In this document: in pieces, positions 54,248 to 62,802 of the stretch
Numbering within the stretch: the first letter of the stretch is position 1
Layout: every line of letters begins with the position of its first letter
Origin: Amphibacillus jilinensis Y1
GTDB lineage: Bacteria; Bacillota; Bacilli; Bacillales; Amphibacillaceae
Assembly: GCF_000306965.1 (NCBI RefSeq)
Contig: NZ_JH976434.1
Location: 386,409-449,210 of the forward strand
Length of the DNA stretch: 62,802 nt
Reading direction: 5' to 3'
Position numbers and translations under genes: made by a program
The notes under the pieces: model-generated
Databases searched by the model: none
Seen by the model: the letters and a program-made list of their open reading frames with translations, nothing else
What the model was told of the DNA's origin: nothing

Positions 54248-55342
54248 TTAACCCCAGACTTCCTTTGCAATCTCAACAACATGCTTAAGTTTATTCCATT
54301 GATCTTCTTCAGTCACCAGATTTCCGTGGTGTGTAGAAGCAAATCCGCACTGTGGACTTAAACACAATTGATCAAGTGGAACATGTTCAGTTGCTTCTTT
54401 AATCCGTTTTTTAATCACTTCTTTATCCTCAAGCTCCGCGCGTTTTGATGTAATCAAACCGAGCACAACACGAGGTCCACCATTCGGGATGTGTTGTAAT
54501 GGTTCAAAATCACCTGAACGGTCATCATCATATTCCAAGAAAAACCCGTTTACCTTTTCTTTAGCAAAAAGCGTAGGGGCAATTAGGCCATAACTACCGC
54601 CAAATGCATAGGTTGATTGATAGTTCCCGCGACAAATGTGAGTGGTAATCGTCAAGTCATCTGGTTTGCCTTCAAGGACGCCATTAACGACCCGAAGTGC
54701 TAAGTCTATTAAATAATCACGTGAATATGGTCCACTATCAAAATCAATGTCTGGTGATGATAACGCCGCTAAATAGACATCATCAATTTGCAAATAACGG
54801 ACACCTGCCTGATAAAAGGCTTGCACTGCATCACGATAAGCTTGAATGATATCTGTAGCATAGGACTCATAGTCTGGATATATATCATGGTTAATGATAT
54901 CCGCATGGAATAATTGGTTTGGACTTGGAATGGTTTGTTTTGCAATGGCTCGCCCATCAACAATTGCATTAAATTCTTTAAAGTCTTTAATAAATGGATG
55001 GTCTGGATTAAAAGAGATCTTGCCCACATTGCGGACATTATAGGGTTCAGTTTCAACCCCCGCAAAAGCATAGCCATGGTCTGGAACATAACCTTCAAAC
55101 CCATTTAAATGTTCTAAGAAATCAATGTGCCACCAATCTCGGCGGAATTCGCCGTCTGTAACTACCTCTAACCCTGCCTCAATTTGTCGATTAACAATAC
55201 GATTGATTTCTTCTGTCTCAACCTCTCGCCGTTCAACTAAACTAATTTTACCTTCTTTGTAATCACGTCTTGCTTTTTTTAACCGTTCTGGTCTTAACAA
55301 ACTTCCTACGTGGTCTGCATGAAATGGTGCTTTAACTGTCAT
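54248..55342 (-). CDS. MetE C-terminal-like methyltransferase (YxjG/YxjH type)
   Basis: This 364-residue protein matches the catalytic half of cobalamin-independent methionine synthase: HADHVGSLLRPERLKKAR at the start, zinc ligands in TTHICRGNY (His, Cys) and in LSPQCGFAST (Cys), and LEYDDDRSG. It would make methionine from homocysteine with an unknown methyl donor. In B. subtilis yxjG and yxjH are S-box controlled; here the riboswitch at 56604 precedes the metB-type gene 16 bases upstream. Confidence 0.9.
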   Translation of the reverse strand: MTVKAPFHADHVGSLLRPERLKKARRDYKEGKISLVERREVETEEINRIVNRQIEAGLEVVTDGEFRRDWWHIDFLEHLNGFEGYVPDHGYAFAGVETEPYNVRNVGKISFNPDHPFIKDFKEFNAIVDGRAIAKQTIPSPNQLFHADIINHDIYPDYESYATDIIQAYRDAVQAFYQAGVRYLQIDDVYLAALSSPDIDFDSGPYSRDYLIDLALRVVNGVLEGKPDDLTITTHICRGNYQSTYAFGGSYGLIAPTLFAKEKVNGFFLEYDDDRSGDFEPLQHIPNGGPRVVLGLITSKRAELEDKEVIKKRIKEATEHVPLDQLCLSPQCGFASTHHGNLVTEEDQWNKLKHVVEIAKEVWG

Positions 55343-55358
55343 TTAAATCCCCTGCCTT

Positions 55359-56456
55359 TTATTTTAGTTTTGATAAGCTTGTTTCTAGGTCTAACATAAT
55401 GTCTTCTTTCGCTTCTATTCCTATTGAAAACCTTAATAAGGTTTGATCAATGCCTCGAGCAATCCGTTCTTGTTCCGGAATATCTGCATGGGTCTGTGTC
55501 GTCGGATAGGTAATCAAACTCTCAACGCCACCGAGGCTTTCTGCAAAACTAATGATGCGAAGCTGTTCTAAAAAAGGTTTAACCCAAATCTGCTTTTGCA
55601 AATAAAAAGATAACATTCCCCCTTTTCCCGGATAAATAACTGATGAAATCTTTTCGTGATTTTGTAAATAATCAACAATATGCTTTGCATTTTCTTGCTG
55701 TTGTTTAAGCCGGAGCGGCAATGTTTTCATCCCCCTAATCACAAGCCAAGCATCAAAAGGGGATAATGTTGCCCCAATGTTATTATGCAATACCTCCAAT
55801 CGTTCAGAAACTTCTGAATTTTTAGATACAACTAGACCTGCTAATACATCATTATGTCCGGCCAAATACTTAGTCGCACTGTGAATGACGATATCCGCCC
55901 CAAGCGCTAACGGTTTTTGTAAGTAAGGGGTATAAAATGTATTATCTACAATTACCTTGAGATCAAATGATCTTGCCACATTACTCACTTCTACAATATC
56001 CAATTCTTCTAAAAGGGGGTTAGTAGGCGTTTCAAGAAAAATTGCTTTCGTCGTCGGACGAATCGCTTGGTTTAATGCAACACTATCTTTAAAGTCCAAA
56101 TAACTGATCTCGATTTGATATTGCTGTGAAAGGTGATCAAATAAGCGATAAGTCCCTCCATATATATCTGTAGGCACAAGAAGATGGTCTCCTGCTTGGA
56201 ACAATGAAAGAACTAATTGGATAGCAGCCATTCCAGAACTACAAGCAAACCCGTGTGTTCCCCCTTCTAAGTCAGCAATTCCCTGCTCTAAAACATGTCG
56301 CGTCGGATTCTTTGTCCGGGTATAATCATAGCCCGTTGATTCACCTAAAGTAGGATGACGATAAGCCGTTGAAAGGTGGATCGGTAGGCTAATCGCACCC
56401 GTATCATGATCGCCACGATTCCCTAATTGAGTCAAAAGTGTTTCATCTCGGTACAT
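55359..56456 (-). CDS. metB: Cystathionine gamma-synthase/O-acetylhomoserine thiol-lyase
   Basis: This 365-residue PLP enzyme joins cysteine or sulfide to activated homoserine on the way to methionine. The Schiff-base lysine is in HSATKYLAGHNDV; other hallmarks are TRTKNPTRHVLEQGIADLEGG (split by its turn) and CSSGMAAIQLVLSLF. It lies directly downstream of an S-box riboswitch and 16 bases before the MetE-like gene. Equivalent to B. subtilis MetI, a name already used here for the permease. The beta-lyase MetC is not excluded. Confidence 0.9.
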   Translation of the reverse strand: MYRDETLLTQLGNRGDHDTGAISLPIHLSTAYRHPTLGESTGYDYTRTKNPTRHVLEQGIADLEGGTHGFACSSGMAAIQLVLSLFQAGDHLLVPTDIYGGTYRLFDHLSQQYQIEISYLDFKDSVALNQAIRPTTKAIFLETPTNPLLEELDIVEVSNVARSFDLKVIVDNTFYTPYLQKPLALGADIVIHSATKYLAGHNDVLAGLVVSKNSEVSERLEVLHNNIGATLSPFDAWLVIRGMKTLPLRLKQQQENAKHIVDYLQNHEKISSVIYPGKGGMLSFYLQKQIWVKPFLEQLRIISFAESLGGVESLITYPTTQTHADIPEQERIARGIDQTLLRFSIGIEAKEDIMLDLETSLSKLK

Positions 56457-56557
56457 CGTTCCTTCACCTCATTTCAAACAAATATTTAATTGCCTCACAC
56501 TTACCCTGAAAATGCTCATGTCTAAACAATCACTCAAGGCTTTTTACTATGGATATT

Positions 56558-56588
56558 AAAAAAAGACCTTCTAAGAAGAAGGTCTTTA
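56558..56588 (-). terminator. Riboswitch expression-platform terminator
   Basis: On the minus strand AAAGACCTTCTTC...TAGAAGGTCTTT is followed by TTTTAA. It comes after the SAM-I aptamer and before metB, where SAM binding would allow it to form. Confidence 0.88.
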
Positions 56589-56603
56589 TCAATAACAGAG
56601 CCG

Positions 56604-56712
56604 TTCTTCTTATCTTCTAGGCATTGCCTATTGGAATTAGCACCGTACCTTATCGCATAAGGTGGTTGCTGAGACTTCATCGGGCCAATCCCTCAGTCTC
56701 TCTGGATAAGAA
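56604..56712 (-). promoter_or_regulatory. SAM-I (S-box) riboswitch
   Basis: Read on the minus strand, TTCTTATCCAGAGAG opens the aptamer; then CTGAGGGATTGGCCC, GATGAAGTCTCAGCAACC, a stem CCTTATGCGATAAGG, GGTGCTAATTCC, and GATAAGAA closes P1 against TTCTTATC. These are the conserved S-box elements in order. SAM binding would turn off metB and the MetE-like gene. Confidence 0.96.
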
Positions 56713-56840
56713 TTATTTAATTACGTTAAGTTTATTATACAAGTTTATGAAAAGCAATACTTTTTTATTTTCCATTTGAAAATTCCATCAGCTCTTTCCT
56801 TAAATCAAACGTACGAGCCACTGTGAAAATGCTTATATGA

Positions 56841-58154
56841 CTATGCGTTTGAAGCCTTTGCTGCTTTATTAGCAGCCACTTCAGGATCTTCTCCTTGCTC
56901 AACTAAAAGAGCTTCTCTATCTAATGAACGAAAGAATGGATAATAGAGCGCTAAAGAAACAAACAATAGCACTAACTGTAAAATCGGGACACGCCATCCA
57001 CCCTCTAAAAAGCCATTTATAAAAATCGGTGTTCCTAATGGGACACCTATTCCTCTCAGAGGTTCAACTAGGCCAATTGTTGTTGCAATCATAGCGATGA
57101 TACTTGTCGCTAATGGGGCAATAATTAATGGAATAAGCAATTTCATATTTAAAACAAGTGGAACACCGAACATAATTGGTTCGTTAATCCCTGTTAGTCC
57201 TGGAACAACAGCTAACTTCCCTAATGTTTTGTAGCGCTTAGATTTAGCCATCAATAATAAAACTGCTAACCCAATCGTTGCACCGGTACCGCCTATTGCC
57301 GTATAGGTCATAAAGAATGCACCACCAGCTATCGTATGTGGCAGTTCTACACCTGCTTGATAGGCTTCTAAATTTTCTAATCGCAAACTTGTCCATATCG
57401 GCAAGATAACCCCCATGACGACAATCGTACCATGAATACCGAAAAACCAAAGTAAACTCATCACAAAAACGACAATTAAATAAGCCCACCAACTTCCACC
57501 TAGATTCACAAGAGGAACTTGAACTAAAGTATAAATAAACTCATGTATATTTCCAAACGGCGTTAATTCAAAGATCCCTCTAATCATTAACATCAGAATA
57601 ATCGCCATAAAAGCAGGGGTTAATGCTGCAAATGACTTCTCAATTGTCGGGGGAACACCCTTTGGCATCTTAATATAATAACCATTGGCAATAATGAGTG
57701 TGGAAAGTCTTCCAATCAATACACCGATCAATATCGCAACAAATAACCCTGTTGATCCTAACCACTGAAAACTTAAAGCTAAGGTTGCCTCGTCATTTAA
57801 CACGCCCAAAGGTGTAACAATGAAGAAGCTCATTAAAGCGACGACACCAGCGGAGAAGGCATCACTTTTAAATTGAGTTGCTGTTGTATAAGCAATGGCA
57901 AATACAGCATACAAAGCAAGTAAATCTATCGTGATCATCGGCGGTATTTCCGTTAACGCTTTCAAACCTGTATTTACTAAAAATGTTTGATAAGCTGGAA
58001 TATTAATGGTATCAATTAAAGTGAAAATAGCACCACCTAAAATAATAGGCAAAATCGATGACAAGCCATTCGAAATACTGTTTATATACTTATTTTTTTG
58101 TATAGCCGAAGCAAATTTTTGAACTTTAACACGAAAACTTATTGTTTGACTCAT
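56841..58154 (-). CDS. PTS cellobiose/lactose-type EIIC (second copy)
   Basis: This 437-residue sugar channel of the lactose/cellobiose PTS family has about ten membrane helices. Family segments: LPIILGGAIFTLIDT, FFGIHGTIVVMGV, GGTGATIGL, GINEPIMFGVPLVLNMKLLI. It closely resembles the EIIC encoded at 60790-62094, so it arose by duplication. Its partner EIIB lies directly upstream but is decayed; EIIA follows further upstream. Confidence 0.93.
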   Translation of the reverse strand: MSQTISFRVKVQKFASAIQKNKYINSISNGLSSILPIILGGAIFTLIDTINIPAYQTFLVNTGLKALTEIPPMITIDLLALYAVFAIAYTTATQFKSDAFSAGVVALMSFFIVTPLGVLNDEATLALSFQWLGSTGLFVAILIGVLIGRLSTLIIANGYYIKMPKGVPPTIEKSFAALTPAFMAIILMLMIRGIFELTPFGNIHEFIYTLVQVPLVNLGGSWWAYLIVVFVMSLLWFFGIHGTIVVMGVILPIWTSLRLENLEAYQAGVELPHTIAGGAFFMTYTAIGGTGATIGLAVLLLMAKSKRYKTLGKLAVVPGLTGINEPIMFGVPLVLNMKLLIPLIIAPLATSIIAMIATTIGLVEPLRGIGVPLGTPIFINGFLEGGWRVPILQLVLLFVSLALYYPFFRSLDREALLVEQGEDPEVAANKAAKASNA

Positions 58155-58210
58155 GACAAGACCCCTTTATTTTTATAATCAATGAATACATTGTCACCTT
58201 ACATCACGCG

Positions 58211-58421
58211 CTAATCAGCGATGTCTATAGTCGTAACAGCAATATTATGATCAACTAAGTCTTTCAATCGATCTTCTATGTCACCTCTGCGTTTCTAGCA
58301 TAGCTATACAGCTGGCAAAAGTTCTGCTGCTACAAGCATCAACGCTTTTGTCTTTTCCTCTATTTACTGCAACTTCATTCAATTATCAACTGACATACTG
58401 ACAGAAAAAACGCACATTCAT
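58211..58421 (-). pseudogene. Decayed PTS EIIB gene
   Basis: Pieces on the minus strand in different frames read VAVNRGKDKSVDACSSRT and GDIEDRLKDLVDHNIAVTTI. They line up with RGEDVFIEACSES and GHIEDEVKELVNNEMPVTTI of the intact EIIB at 62107. Several frameshifts and stops separate them, and the P-loop cysteine region is broken. It sits exactly where a partner EIIB for the second EIIC would be expected. Confidence 0.75.
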
Positions 58422-58432
58422 GCTAATGTTTT

Positions 58433-58777
58433 TCACTTATCTTTATCCTCTACTTTGAGTTGGCTTTCTAACCGAATACGACACTTAATTTCTTCGACCA
58501 TCTCAATCGCCAACTCTTTAATGGTTAAAGCATTCATCAAATGATCCTGTGCGTGTACCATTAATAAAGAGACAGCTGTTTGAACACCTCTAACTTCAGC
58601 TTGAATTAACTGAGTCTGCACTTGATGCGCAACATTTAAACTGTCCTTTGCTTTATTGAGCAAAGCTTCAGCCTTAGTTATCTCTCCACTTCTTGCCTCT
58701 CTAATGGCCTTTATACAATTTGCCCTTGCATCTCCACCGTTTGTAATAATTTGCATGATTTCTTGTTCTAATTCCAT
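58433..58777 (-). CDS. PTS cellobiose/lactose-type EIIA
   Basis: This 114-residue soluble phosphocarrier has the active histidine in LLMVHAQDHLMNA (His75). It passes phosphate from HPr to EIIB. It lies between the regulator (15 bases) and the decayed EIIB (11 bases). One EIIA probably serves both EIIC proteins. Confidence 0.92.
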   Translation of the reverse strand: MELEQEIMQIITNGGDARANCIKAIREARSGEITKAEALLNKAKDSLNVAHQVQTQLIQAEVRGVQTAVSLLMVHAQDHLMNALTIKELAIEMVEEIKCRIRLESQLKVEDKDK

Positions 58778-58792
58778 TATAATCCCTCCACA

Positions 58793-60703
58793 TCAGATCA
58801 GCAGTTCAAGTTCTGCCATAAATTGACGAAAATTTTTTGTCTGGATTAACCGTTGTCGTATATAGTCATGATCCATCAGTCGCATTAACAAACGACTTAA
58901 TTCCTTATGCAAAAACAAGTGACCAGACTTCAAGTTAATTAAAAAGATAATTTGAATCATTCGCTCATTATAGTAGATTGGCTCAGGTAATAACGTGACA
59001 CTAACCGCATCTTTAATAGCGTCAAGCTTCATCGCATGCGGGCCGGCCACACCACTTCGGTAAACCGTGGTAAATTTCTTTTCCCTCTCTAGCACAGACT
59101 CAGGGAAATGGTCAACAGCATACCCTTTAGTAACCAAGTCATTCGCTCTTAACTTTAATAAACTTAAATAATCGATATCGCTTTCCCCTCGATAAAAGAT
59201 ATCTTCATTAAACAAATCTTTCAAACTCGTTATTTCTTGATTATCTAGTTTGTGATAAATTTGAAAAGAAATAATATCTTTTATTCTTCGCATTTCATTT
59301 TCATCTATCCATTCGTTAATTTGAATAATTGGGACCTGGGCATAACTGGCTTCCATTGGCACGGTACTTAAAAACAAATCAGGTGGATCATCTTTATATT
59401 GTTTAAAGTTGTTAATGGAAGCTGTTGAAATATAAGCATTTGAGAAAATATTTTCTAAACTTAATCTAAGTAGTTCAGCACTACCACCACCTGTTGTACA
59501 AATAACAACAATCCGTTTATACTTTTCTAACGAGACGCTTTTAATCCGCTCTAAATGTGCAGCAAAATGAATCGCTACATAACCCACTTCATCACGTGAC
59601 ATCTGATAACCGTATTGCTTCTCAATTAATTCACTAAATCGAAAGGCAATAACAAAGACATTCGCATATTTACTATATATTTCTTCAACTAAAGGGTTTT
59701 CCAACTGCATATTATAGTACAGTCGCTTCATTAAAGGGAGCATGTGAAAGAGTAAATCATTTCTAAGAACTGCGTCATTAGTAAAATACGTGGAAAATGC
59801 ACGATCCAATGTTTGTAAAATATCGCCTAGTTGATTATCTATTTCAGCCTTTTCTTGATCATCAATTTTACCGATAGAAACTTTACCAGAAATATGTGCA
59901 GCTAAAAACATCATTTCACTTTGTGGTAAAACAACATCATATTTTTTATTAATCCAAGTTACGATCTGTTCCGCAACCTGAAAGTAAGCTTTATCTGGCT
60001 CAACTTTTAAATGCTTGTATGAAGAAACAAAATTACTTTTTAACGACCTGAAAATTAAAATCCGAATGTGTCGTACGACATTTTCAAAAGCAACATCACT
60101 CATTTTTAAATCATTAACCATTAAAGCCTCATTAACGATCTTTCTCAATTCATCTAAGTTAAACACGTGTCTAAATGTCTTAAATTCTTTAACAGGCGTT
60201 AAATAGTAGTCTGTTAAAACATATTTCGAAAAAGCTCTTCGATAATCACTCTCTTCCCCTAAAACACGCAAACCGTAATGTACTTTCTTTTCTAAAAAAA
60301 GATCAGCAGCTGAAACCTGCTTTTCCACTTCTTTTAAGTCTTTCACAATTGTATTACGACTTACATCCATACTGGTTGCAATCTGATCAATCGTTACATA
60401 GTCTTCGGCTTGGAGTAAAAACGAAATAATGAGATTAACGCGCTGTTGAGGATTATAGATCTCACTTCTTTGCATTGCCTTGTGTACAAACTGATCGTAC
60501 CCTTCACGAGAAGTAATATGAAGAACATATCCTTGTCCGCGAATCAATTCAATCTGAAAGCCATTTTTGCTTCCAATTTGATTTGAATCCCGTACAATAT
60601 TCCGAATAGAACTTTCTGATAAGTCCATTTTCTCTGATAGTACAGCTTTTGTAACTGGGCGATCATCCTTTTCTAAAATTCCCAGTAATGTCATTGTTCT
60701 CAT
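58793..60703 (-). CDS. PRD-containing PTS regulator (LicR/ManR type)
   Basis: This 636-residue transcription activator has N-terminal HTH domains (about 1-60 and 88-125), two PRD domains (His212, His270; His320, His379/383), an EIIB-like domain (Cys402 in ICTTGGGSAELL) and an EIIA-like domain (His556 in RSGVAGPHAMKL). All phosphorylation sites are kept, so the PTS can control it by HPr and by the cognate EIIB. It lies inside the operon it presumably controls. RBS AGAGGTG. Confidence 0.92.
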   Translation of the reverse strand: MRTMTLLGILEKDDRPVTKAVLSEKMDLSESSIRNIVRDSNQIGSKNGFQIELIRGQGYVLHITSREGYDQFVHKAMQRSEIYNPQQRVNLIISFLLQAEDYVTIDQIATSMDVSRNTIVKDLKEVEKQVSAADLFLEKKVHYGLRVLGEESDYRRAFSKYVLTDYYLTPVKEFKTFRHVFNLDELRKIVNEALMVNDLKMSDVAFENVVRHIRILIFRSLKSNFVSSYKHLKVEPDKAYFQVAEQIVTWINKKYDVVLPQSEMMFLAAHISGKVSIGKIDDQEKAEIDNQLGDILQTLDRAFSTYFTNDAVLRNDLLFHMLPLMKRLYYNMQLENPLVEEIYSKYANVFVIAFRFSELIEKQYGYQMSRDEVGYVAIHFAAHLERIKSVSLEKYKRIVVICTTGGGSAELLRLSLENIFSNAYISTASINNFKQYKDDPPDLFLSTVPMEASYAQVPIIQINEWIDENEMRRIKDIISFQIYHKLDNQEITSLKDLFNEDIFYRGESDIDYLSLLKLRANDLVTKGYAVDHFPESVLEREKKFTTVYRSGVAGPHAMKLDAIKDAVSVTLLPEPIYYNERMIQIIFLINLKSGHLFLHKELSRLLMRLMDHDYIRQRLIQTKNFRQFMAELELLI

Positions 60704-60789
60704 ATTATTTCACCTCTACACCTTAAAACATTTATCCCCTAATAACATGTGTTCAAAGGGCTCAGCGAAATTACCAAGCCCCTTAACCA

Positions 60790-62094
60790 CTAACTTACTG
60801 ACGCGCTATTACTCGATGCTGACTGAGTAGACTCACCTTCTACACGAAGTGCATCACGGTCTAAACTGCGTAAAAATGGATAATACATCACAACAGATAC
60901 AGCGATCAGTATAGCTTGTAAAATAGCTACTCTAAAACCACCTTCTAGAAAACCATTAACAATCAGTGGCGTTCCTAATGGTAAGCCAATTCCTCGTAAT
61001 GGTGGGACGATCCCGGCAAATGTGGCAATGATAGCAATCACTGATACGACAAGCGGCGTAAATATTAATGGAATTAATAGCTTCATATTTAGGACAATAG
61101 GTATACCAAACATAACCGGTTCATTTATACCCGTTACACCCGGAATAATCGCAAGTTTCCCTAACACTTTATAGCGTTTTGATTTAGCAAATAACAACAC
61201 AAGAGAGAGACCTATGGTCGCACCAGTACCACCTAGAGCTGTGTATACCATGAAAAATGACCCGCCAGGAATCATATGCGGTAAAGGTTCTCCAGCGCGG
61301 AAAGCCGCTAAATTTTCTAAGCCTAGGCTCGTCCAGATTGGCATAATGACACTCAAAACGACAATCGTTCCATGAATACCGAAGAACCAAAGCACACTCA
61401 TTGCTGCAACAATAATAAGATAGGCCCACCAACTACTCCCTAAATTAGTTAATGGCACTTGTAAAATAGAATATATAAATTCATGAACATTACCAAACGG
61501 CGTAGCTTCAAAAACCCCTCTAATTAACAGCATAGTAAAAATAGCCGTAAATGCTGGTGTCAAAGCAGCAAATGACTTTTCAATTGTAGGGGGTACACCT
61601 TTCGGCATTTTGATATAAAGACCTCGCTCTAAAATAATCGGAACTAACCTTCCAATAAATACCCCAATAATGATAGCGACAAATAACCCTGTCGCCCCTA
61701 ACCATTGAAAGCTTAACGCCATCGTCATATCATCATTTAGGACGCCAATTGGTGTTACAATTAAAAAACTCATTAAAGCGACAATACCACTCGAAAAACC
61801 ATCACTTTTAAACTGTTTGGCTGTATTAAACGCAATCGAAAATACTGCATATAAAGATAATAACTCAATAGTTATAGCCGGCGGTATTTGTGTTAGCGCT
61901 TTCAAATTGGTGCTTTCTAAAAAATTTTGGTACGCTGGTATATTGATTGTATCTATTAATGTAAAGATTGCCCCGCCTAATATGACAGGTAAAGCAGATG
62001 CTAACCCGTCAGAAATACTATTTACGTAACGATTCTTTTGAATGATAGAAGCAAACTTTTGAATTTTTATTTTCATATCCGCATCTTTACTCAT
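60790..62094 (-). CDS. PTS cellobiose/lactose-type EIIC (first copy)
   Basis: This 434-residue sugar channel has FFGIHGTIVVLSV, GGTGATIGLSL and GINEPVMFGIPIVLNMKLLI. It is about as long as, and clearly paralogous to, the EIIC at 56841. It follows the intact EIIB gene by 12 bases, so this pair is the functional B-C set. The substrate is probably a beta-glucoside or similar disaccharide; no phospho-beta-glucosidase gene is in the window. Confidence 0.93.
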   Translation of the reverse strand: MSKDADMKIKIQKFASIIQKNRYVNSISDGLASALPVILGGAIFTLIDTINIPAYQNFLESTNLKALTQIPPAITIELLSLYAVFSIAFNTAKQFKSDGFSSGIVALMSFLIVTPIGVLNDDMTMALSFQWLGATGLFVAIIIGVFIGRLVPIILERGLYIKMPKGVPPTIEKSFAALTPAFTAIFTMLLIRGVFEATPFGNVHEFIYSILQVPLTNLGSSWWAYLIIVAAMSVLWFFGIHGTIVVLSVIMPIWTSLGLENLAAFRAGEPLPHMIPGGSFFMVYTALGGTGATIGLSLVLLFAKSKRYKVLGKLAIIPGVTGINEPVMFGIPIVLNMKLLIPLIFTPLVVSVIAIIATFAGIVPPLRGIGLPLGTPLIVNGFLEGGFRVAILQAILIAVSVVMYYPFLRSLDRDALRVEGESTQSASSNSASVS

Positions 62095-62106
62095 TATTTT
62101 AACCCC

Positions 62107-62415
62107 CTATCCATTATTCATCAATTCAAATGCAACATCAAGCACTTTTCCACCGTTCATCATACCATAGTCGGCCATATCAATAGTTGTGACTGGCATC
62201 TCGTTATTAACAAGCTCTTTCACTTCATCTTCGATATGTCCCATTTGAGGACCTAACATAATAATATCTGCCGGTAAGTTTTCAGTGATTTTGCTTTCAC
62301 TACACGCCTCAATAAAAACATCCTCACCTCTTTTTATAGCTTCTTCTTTCATCTTTTCAACCAACATACTTGTCGAAAACCCCCCTGCACAAGCTAACAG
62401 TATTCTTTTACTCAT
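62107..62415 (-). CDS. PTS cellobiose/lactose-type EIIB
   Basis: This protein of about 102 residues has the phosphocysteine in LLACAGGFSTSMLVEKM (residue 9), the LGPQMGHIEDEVKELV segment and the C-terminal GGKVLDVAFELM. Two ATGs in tandem (62418 and 62415) follow AGAGGAGGG; the second has better spacing. It is the first gene of the operon. Confidence 0.92.
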   Translation of the reverse strand: MSKRILLACAGGFSTSMLVEKMKEEAIKRGEDVFIEACSESKITENLPADIIMLGPQMGHIEDEVKELVNNEMPVTTIDMADYGMMNGGKVLDVAFELMNNG

Positions 62416-62472
62416 CATAAACCCTCCTCTTTTATTTTTTCAAAATGTCCCTAAAACACCTTACAGTTTTAT

Positions 62473-62486
62473 TGTAAACGGATACA
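62473..62486. promoter_or_regulatory. cre-like site upstream of the PTS operon
   Basis: TGTAAACGGATACA fits the cre consensus TGWAANCGNTNWCA with one mismatch. It lies 58 bases before the EIIB start. CcpA control is inferred. Confidence 0.6.
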
Positions 62487-62537
62487 TTAAAAAGAAAAAG
62501 AACAATAATTATCACTTAAAATGCAAAATATGGACTA

Positions 62538-62672
62538 ATAAAACGAACCTTAAATCAGTAGGCACTGTTGTTCTTCTAACACCAATTGTTAGTTAAGTGA
62601 ATCAGGACGTTAAGCCTCACAACTAGATTTGTCTATTTTGAGCGTGGTGTTTTACAGTGGTTTCTGTGATAA
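62538..62672 (+). repeat. Repeat family A copy
   Basis: AAAACGAACCTTAAATCAGTAGG, AACACCAATTG, GTGAATCAGGACGTTAAGC, GATTTGTCTATTTTGAGCG, TTTTACAGTGGTTTCTGTG. It lies upstream of the PTS operon. Confidence 0.65.
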
Positions 62673-62744
62673 AAGTGTAAATAAAAAGAGCCTAGGACAA
62701 AAGAGTAACAAGATAAGAAAAATCCGAACATTAATGTCTGATAC

Positions 62745-62802
62745 ATATAGCGCTTCGGTAAAACACTTCGCTTTCCGTGGGCACGGCTTCGGGCCTACAG
62801 GA
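62745..62802 (+). repeat. Family-B-like repeat, cut off by the window end
   Basis: TTCGCTTTCCGTGGGCACGG and GGCCTACAGGA resemble the middle of repeat B (CTCGCTTTCCGCGGACGAAC...GCCTCCTCG). The same kind of element is common in Bacillaceae genomes. Only its first part is in view. Confidence 0.5.

Overview
The window looks like chromosome from a low-GC, Gram-positive, endospore-forming member of the Bacillaceae; I cannot fix the genus. The pointers are strong AGGAGG-type ribosome sites, B. subtilis-style gene sets (AbrB, a Spo0E-like phosphatase, ganSPQAB, PRD/PTS regulators), an S-box (SAM-I) riboswitch, cre-like sites, a Fur box and U-tailed hairpin terminators.

Layout. 1-9.4 kb: aldo/keto reductase, glycerol kinase behind a promoter with an overlapping cre site and a leader terminator, PEP carboxylase, a short Spo0E-like gene with no ATG/GTG/TTG start, and a fructose PTS enzyme. 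9.6-15.8 kb: an unusual 845-residue protein with a PEP-synthase-type ATP-binding domain; a complete ISL3-family insertion sequence (12510-14084) with an 8-bp target duplication that fell exactly on the stop codon of phosphoglucomutase. 16-26 kb: a galactan utilisation locus (GH42 beta-galactosidase, secreted GH53 galactanase, cytoplasmic GH53 galactanase, MalFG-type ABC importer, AraC-type regulator). 26.4-33 kb: a divergent PRPP synthetase paralogue, then decayed rolling-circle-plasmid sequence (rep fragment, HTH fragment, broken small ORF) around a small membrane protein and a secreted cationic protein, then an ABC-2 exporter whose large subunit carries an M1-peptidase-like extracellular domain. 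33-40 kb: M28-like peptidase, AbrB, a TetR regulator with an S15/CocE-type hydrolase, and CoA-disulfide reductase/rhodanese. 40-46.5 kb: a Fur-controlled siderophore uptake operon with two binding proteins and a ferredoxin-NADP reductase. 47-50 kb: aldose epimerase-like, VOC and P5C-reductase-like genes. 50-56.7 kb: the methionine importer MetNIQ with an MtaA-like methyltransferase gene inside the operon, then a riboswitch-controlled metB/metE-like pair. 56.8-62.5 kb: a cellobiose-type PTS operon with two EIIC genes, one intact and one decayed EIIB, an EIIA and a PRD regulator.

Two dispersed repeat families occupy the gaps between genes. Family A (at least 13 full or partial copies, about 100-220 bp) is a modular two-hairpin element whose stems show compensatory changes. 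Family B (two long copies and one short piece) starts with a sequence close to the terminal repeat of the resident ISL3 element, so it may be a non-autonomous (MITE-like) relative.

The locus as a whole is metabolic accessory chromosome. I see no CRISPR array, no tRNA or rRNA gene and no intact phage module. The most unusual items are the 845-residue protein, the MtaA-like enzyme in the methionine importer operon, the two-hairpin repeat family, the plasmid remnant with its secreted protein, and the predicted transposase promoter formed when the IS ends abut.
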